Below, in pieces: positions 61,117-64,000 of a stretch of DNA of 64,000 bases. The notes beneath the pieces are model-generated. The model made no database searches and had not been told where the DNA came from. It saw only the letters and a list, made by a program, of their open reading frames with translations. The stretch comes from Sandaracinaceae bacterium (GTDB lineage: Bacteria; Myxococcota_A; Polyangia; Polyangiales; Sandaracinaceae), in NCBI GenBank assembly GCA_019637095.1, contig JAHBWG010000013.1:1-64000 (forward strand), written 5' to 3'. The stretch's first letter is position 1; every line of letters begins with the position of its first letter. Position numbers and translations under genes: made by a program.

Positions 61117-61791
61117 ATGTCCCGCCGCTCCGCCCTCTTCGGCTGCGTCTTGGCCGCCGCGCTCGCGAGCGCGGGCGCCCGGGCGGACATCTACGTCTAC
61201 ACGGACGCCGATGGCGTGGTGCACTACAGCAACACGCCGCCGCGCGGCCGTCGCGCCGGGGTCTCGCGCGTCCGCACCCCGGCGACCGCGCCGGCCGCGA
61301 ACCGCCCCGCCGCGACCAGCGCCTCGGATCGCGCCGCGCTCCGCGACACGAGCCCCGAGCGCTACGCGCGCTACGACGCGTACATCCGCGAGGCGGCCGC
61401 GCTCTACCGCCTCCCCGAGCCGTTCGTGCGGGCGATCATCCGCGTCGAGAGCGACTACAACCCGCACGTCGTGAGCCACGCGGGCGCTTGCGGCCTCATG
61501 CAGCTCATGCCCGCGACGGCGGCGCGCATGGGCGTGACGGACATCTTCGACCCGCGGCAGAACATCCTCGGGGGCGTCCGGTACCTGCGGGTGCTCGCCA
61601 ACCACTTCAATGGCGACCTCGTGCTCACCATCGCCGCGTACAACGCGGGCGAGGGCGCGGTGCTGCGCCACCGCGGCATCCCGCCGTACGAGGAGACGCA
61701 GCGCTACGTGCGCCGCGTGCTGCGGCACTACTACGGCTACCTCGAGCAGCAGTCCTCGGCGCTCGCCGCGGCTCAGGGCGCGTCGAGGTAG
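61117..61791 (+). CDS. Lytic transglycosylase with DUF4124 domain
   Basis: A 224-residue exported enzyme. Signal peptide SALFGCVLAAALASAGARAD, then a DUF4124 beta hairpin (IYVYTDADGVVHYSNTPP), a linker, and an SLT goose-lysozyme-like domain with catalytic Glu in I-I-R-V-E-S-D-Y-N, G-L-M-Q-L-M-P-A-T-A and A-Y-N-A-G-E-G-A-V. It cleaves peptidoglycan in the periplasm. It ends 19 bp inside the convergent kinase gene. Confidence 0.93.
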   Translation: MSRRSALFGCVLAAALASAGARADIYVYTDADGVVHYSNTPPRGRRAGVSRVRTPATAPAANRPAATSASDRAALRDTSPERYARYDAYIREAAALYRLPEPFVRAIIRVESDYNPHVVSHAGACGLMQLMPATAARMGVTDIFDPRQNILGGVRYLRVLANHFNGDLVLTIAAYNAGEGAVLRHRGIPPYEETQRYVRRVLRHYYGYLEQQSSALAAAQGASR

Positions 61792-62759
61792 GCCTCGATC
61801 GCCTCGGAGAGCGCCCCGGCGGTCGCGAGCCGATCCTCGGGCGCGAGGCGGGTCGCGCGCTCGACGAGCGCGTCGAGCGCGGGCGGCACCAGGTGCCCGG
61901 ACTTGCCGAGGCGCTGGCTCGGCTTGCCGCCGTCGGTGGTCAGCACGCTGAGGAGCTTTTCCTTCGTCTCCCCCCGCGGGTGGAGCGGCTGGCGCGTGAG
62001 GATCTCGAAGAGGATCGCGCCGAGCGAGTACACGTCCGAGCGCCGGTCCACGCGGCTGACCTCGCCGCGGAGCTGCTCGGGCGACATGTACCCAGGCGTA
62101 CCGAGCACGGAGCCTTGCCCCGTCGTCGCCGCGTTCGAGGCGTCGAGCAGGCCGTGCTCTCGCGCGTCGTCGCGCCCGACGAGCTTCACGAGGCCCCAGT
62201 CGAGCACGTAGACCTCGCCGAAGTCGCCGAGCATCACGTTGCTCGGCTTGAGGTCGCGGTGGACCACGCCGCGCCGGTGGATGAAGTCGACGGCGAGGCA
62301 GACCTGGCTGAACGCGGTCAGGAGGCGGCGCCGGCCCCAGCGCCGATCGGCGGCCGGGTCGCCCGCGGCGAGCCAGGCGATGACCTCCTCGAGGCTGACG
62401 CCGCGCACGCGCTTCATCGTGAAGTAGAGGTTGCCGTCCGGGTCGACGCCGAAGTCGTAGATGGGCACGACGGCGGGGTGCTCGAGCTGCCCCTGGATGC
62501 GCGCCTCGCGGACGAAGCGCCAGCGACGCGGCGAGCCGGTGTCGCTCTGCCGGATGATCTTCATCGCGACCTCGCGGCCGATCGCGCGGTCCCGGTAGAG
62601 CCTGACCTCCCCCATGCCGCCGGAGCCGATCGTGCCGAGCTCCTCGTAGCGCTCGTGGAAGCTCGGCGCGCGGCGCTGCGTCTCCTCGAGCTCGACGAGG
62701 TCGCGGCCGTCGATGTCGAGGGAGTGCGCCGTACCGAGGAAGGGTGGTTGCGCGCTCAC
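61773..62759 (-). CDS. Serine/threonine protein kinase
   Basis: A 328-residue eukaryotic-type kinase (GTG at 62759, GTGA overlap with the FHA gene). Motifs: G-S-G-G-M-G-E-V (P-loop), V-A-M-K-I-I (Lys), V-V-H-R-D-L-K-P-S-N (catalytic loop), D-W-G instead of DFG, G-T-P-G-Y-M-S-P-E-Q and D-V-Y-S-L-G-A. The domain fills the protein; no membrane segment. With the neighbouring FHA/HTH protein it forms a phospho-signalling pair. Confidence 0.93.
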   Translation of the reverse strand: MSAQPPFLGTAHSLDIDGRDLVELEETQRRAPSFHERYEELGTIGSGGMGEVRLYRDRAIGREVAMKIIRQSDTGSPRRWRFVREARIQGQLEHPAVVPIYDFGVDPDGNLYFTMKRVRGVSLEEVIAWLAAGDPAADRRWGRRRLLTAFSQVCLAVDFIHRRGVVHRDLKPSNVMLGDFGEVYVLDWGLVKLVGRDDAREHGLLDASNAATTGQGSVLGTPGYMSPEQLRGEVSRVDRRSDVYSLGAILFEILTRQPLHPRGETKEKLLSVLTTDGGKPSQRLGKSGHLVPPALDALVERATRLAPEDRLATAGALSEAIEAYLDAP

Positions 62760-63742
62760 TCGAGCACCACCTCCGCGCCGTCGGCCAGGACGAACCGCGT
62801 GCCGCCGCCGCCCTCGCTGCGCACGATGAGCGCGGGACCGTCGAGCCCGATGCGCGAGAGGTCCTTGCGCACGCGGTGGAGCAGCACGTTGAGGTGCGTG
62901 CGATCCACGCGCTTCTTGCCCCATACGCGCGCGAGCACGATCTCGTCGTCGACCGCGTCGCCCGCGCGGAACGGCTCGGGGGGCTGCAAGAGCACCGCGA
63001 TCAGGTCGCAGCGGCGATCCGTGAGGTAGATCGTGTGGACCTCGCCCGCGAGCGTGAGGTGGAGCCGCCCGCCGCGGGGCAGGAACTCGAGCTGCGCGCG
63101 GCTCACCTTGTCGGAGCGCTCGAGCGAGGCGGTGCTGCCGCTCGAGAGCTCGCCGCCGGTCACGACGCGCACGCTCGCGCCGCCGACGGTGAGCGCCTGG
63201 CCTCGCCGGACCTTGACCGACTCGCCGGGGTCGAGCTCCGTCTCGCCCACGCGGGTGGCGACGGAGACCTCGACCTCGAGCCCCCCGTCGGTCGCGCGCA
63301 GGCAGATCGCGCCGGGCGGCCAGCCCTCGACGAAGAGGTCGTCCTCGGGGCTGCCGCCGACGAGGAACGGCGAGTGCGCCATCCCGAAGAGGCCGCCGTC
63401 GGGGCCCTCGAGCACCCACACCGACGCGCCGGCCGGCGGGCTCGTGACCTCGCCGGGCTGGCGACCGACCGAGAACGTGGTGCCGAACAGCTCGATGCGG
63501 TCGCCCTCGGCGAGCTCGCGGTCGCGCTCGAGCGGCTCGCCGTTCACCACCGTGGGGTTCGTGCCGAGCGGGACGAGCCGCGGCCCCTTGCCGTCGAGGT
63601 AGACGAGCGCCTGGCGCCGGCTCGCCTGCTCGCTGCGCAGCACGATGTCGCAGTGCGGCGAGCGCCCGACGACCAGCCCGCCGGGCGTGATCCGTTTGGC
63701 GAGCGAGCTCTCGCCCTTGAGCCACCAGGTCGCGCCGGACAC
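62756..63742 (-). CDS. FHA-domain protein with C-terminal winged-helix output
   Basis: A 328-residue protein (GTG at 63742; upstream codons to 63958 are not convincing). The FHA domain has V-V-G-R-S-P-H-C-D-I-V-L, S-R-R-Q-A and P-T-V-V-N-G-E-P-L (about 20-90). A middle beta domain follows. The C-terminal 90 residues contain L-T-D-R-R-C-D-L-I-A-V-L-L and HLNVLLHRVRKDLSRIG, which fit an OmpR-type winged helix. It would bind phosphothreonine made by the neighbouring kinase, to which it is coupled, and perhaps DNA. Confidence 0.85.
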   Translation of the reverse strand: MSGATWWLKGESSLAKRITPGGLVVGRSPHCDIVLRSEQASRRQALVYLDGKGPRLVPLGTNPTVVNGEPLERDRELAEGDRIELFGTTFSVGRQPGEVTSPPAGASVWVLEGPDGGLFGMAHSPFLVGGSPEDDLFVEGWPPGAICLRATDGGLEVEVSVATRVGETELDPGESVKVRRGQALTVGGASVRVVTGGELSSGSTASLERSDKVSRAQLEFLPRGGRLHLTLAGEVHTIYLTDRRCDLIAVLLQPPEPFRAGDAVDDEIVLARVWGKKRVDRTHLNVLLHRVRKDLSRIGLDGPALIVRSEGGGGTRFVLADGAEVVLE

Positions 63743-63799
63743 GGCGGGAGCATACTGAACTCGGGGCGCCGACGCCGGCACAATGGTACCCTCGCCGAC

Positions 63800-64000
63800 A
63801 TGCGCGCTCTGTCGTTCGCCACGCTCGTCCTCGCGCTGTCCGTTCCCGCCGCGGCGCAGGAGCGCCCCGGGGCGAGCGCGTACGTCCAGCGCGTCCAGCA
63901 GGGCATCGCGCTCCTGACCGCGGGCGACGCGGGCGGCTCGATCAACGTGTTCCGTCAAGCGGTCCAGCTCGACGGGAACCGGCCGGAGGCGATCTACTAC
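63800..64000 (+). CDS. TPR-like exported protein, 3' end cut by window edge
   Basis: ATG at 63800, then signal peptide MRALSFATLVLALSVPAAAQ and the beginning of a TPR (QRVQQGIALLTAGDAGGSIN, QAVQLDGNRPEAIYY). The frame runs off the window after 67 codons. It is divergent from the FHA gene. Confidence 0.75.
   Translation, partial: MRALSFATLVLALSVPAAAQERPGASAYVQRVQQGIALLTAGDAGGSINVFRQAVQLDGNRPEAIYY

Overview
The window is about 70% G+C, gene-dense, and rich in lipoproteins with D/G/P-rich linkers, FHA/Ser-Thr-kinase pairs, TPR proteins and DUF-type membrane proteins. This points to a large-genome myxobacterium (Myxococcota, Sandaracinus-like). The taxon is inferred from style only; there is no rRNA in the window.

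Layout. (1) 1-4.55 kb: housekeeping and envelope genes (thioredoxin-like protein, SpoU-type RNA methyltransferase, lipoproteins), a tRNA-His/tRNA-Arg/tRNA-Lys cluster at 2794-3071, and an M91-like metalloprotease coupled to an OmpA-like lipoprotein. (2) 4.7-33.2 kb: a defence island. Its frame is a class 1 DISARM system in the usual order drmD - drmMI - drmA - drmB - drmC, but about 13.5 kb of extra genes separate drmMI from drmA. These include a PD-(D/E)XK-like protein, an oppositely oriented gene pair, a second DNA methyltransferase followed by a 1201-residue protein with a C-terminal nuclease motif, a small zinc-motif protein, a DUF433 regulator, a frameshifted gene pair, and a metallo-beta-lactamase/degenerate NTPase pair. 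A GxxExxY nuclease-like gene inside a repeat element separates drmD from drmMI. A family of purine-rich palindromic repeats sits around that gene and is inserted in frame twice in drmMI. (3) 33.2-39.1 kb: TPR protein, cupin, DUF4143 ATPase and a tightly coupled three-gene operon led by a GHKL (Hsp90/MutL-type) ATPase, a possible second defence system. (4) 39.1-42.0 kb: di-haem cytochrome peroxidase-like lipoprotein and other lipoproteins.

(5) 42.0-48.6 kb: a scrapyard of mobile DNA. It holds a 100-bp duplicated fragment of asnB, a VapBC-type pair, three relics of IS91-family transposases (two sharing a 59-bp end), a truncated RhuM gene, a less G+C-rich patch with a truncated gene and a small lipoprotein, and a three-gene operon that may start with a Tse2-like toxin. 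(6) 48.65-57.5 kb: asnB, a membrane/TPR operon with overlapping genes, a purple acid phosphatase, a porin, and a possible RiPP cluster (35-residue precursor, small partner, radical SAM/SPASM protein). (7) 57.6-64 kb: tryptophanase plus an Fnr/Crp-type regulator, followed by a perfect TTGAC-N4-GTCAA site, a weak -10 and a hairpin that together look like a small-RNA transcription unit; then a lytic transglycosylase and a kinase/FHA pair.

Working together: DISARM combines adenine methylation (DrmMI) with helicases (DrmD, DrmA), DrmB (DUF1998) and a phospholipase-D nuclease-fold protein (DrmC) to block phage DNA. The embedded genes carry their own methyltransferase and nuclease-like proteins and probably act as an independent or auxiliary defence module using the same island. 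All functional calls come from reading motifs by eye; no searches were run.
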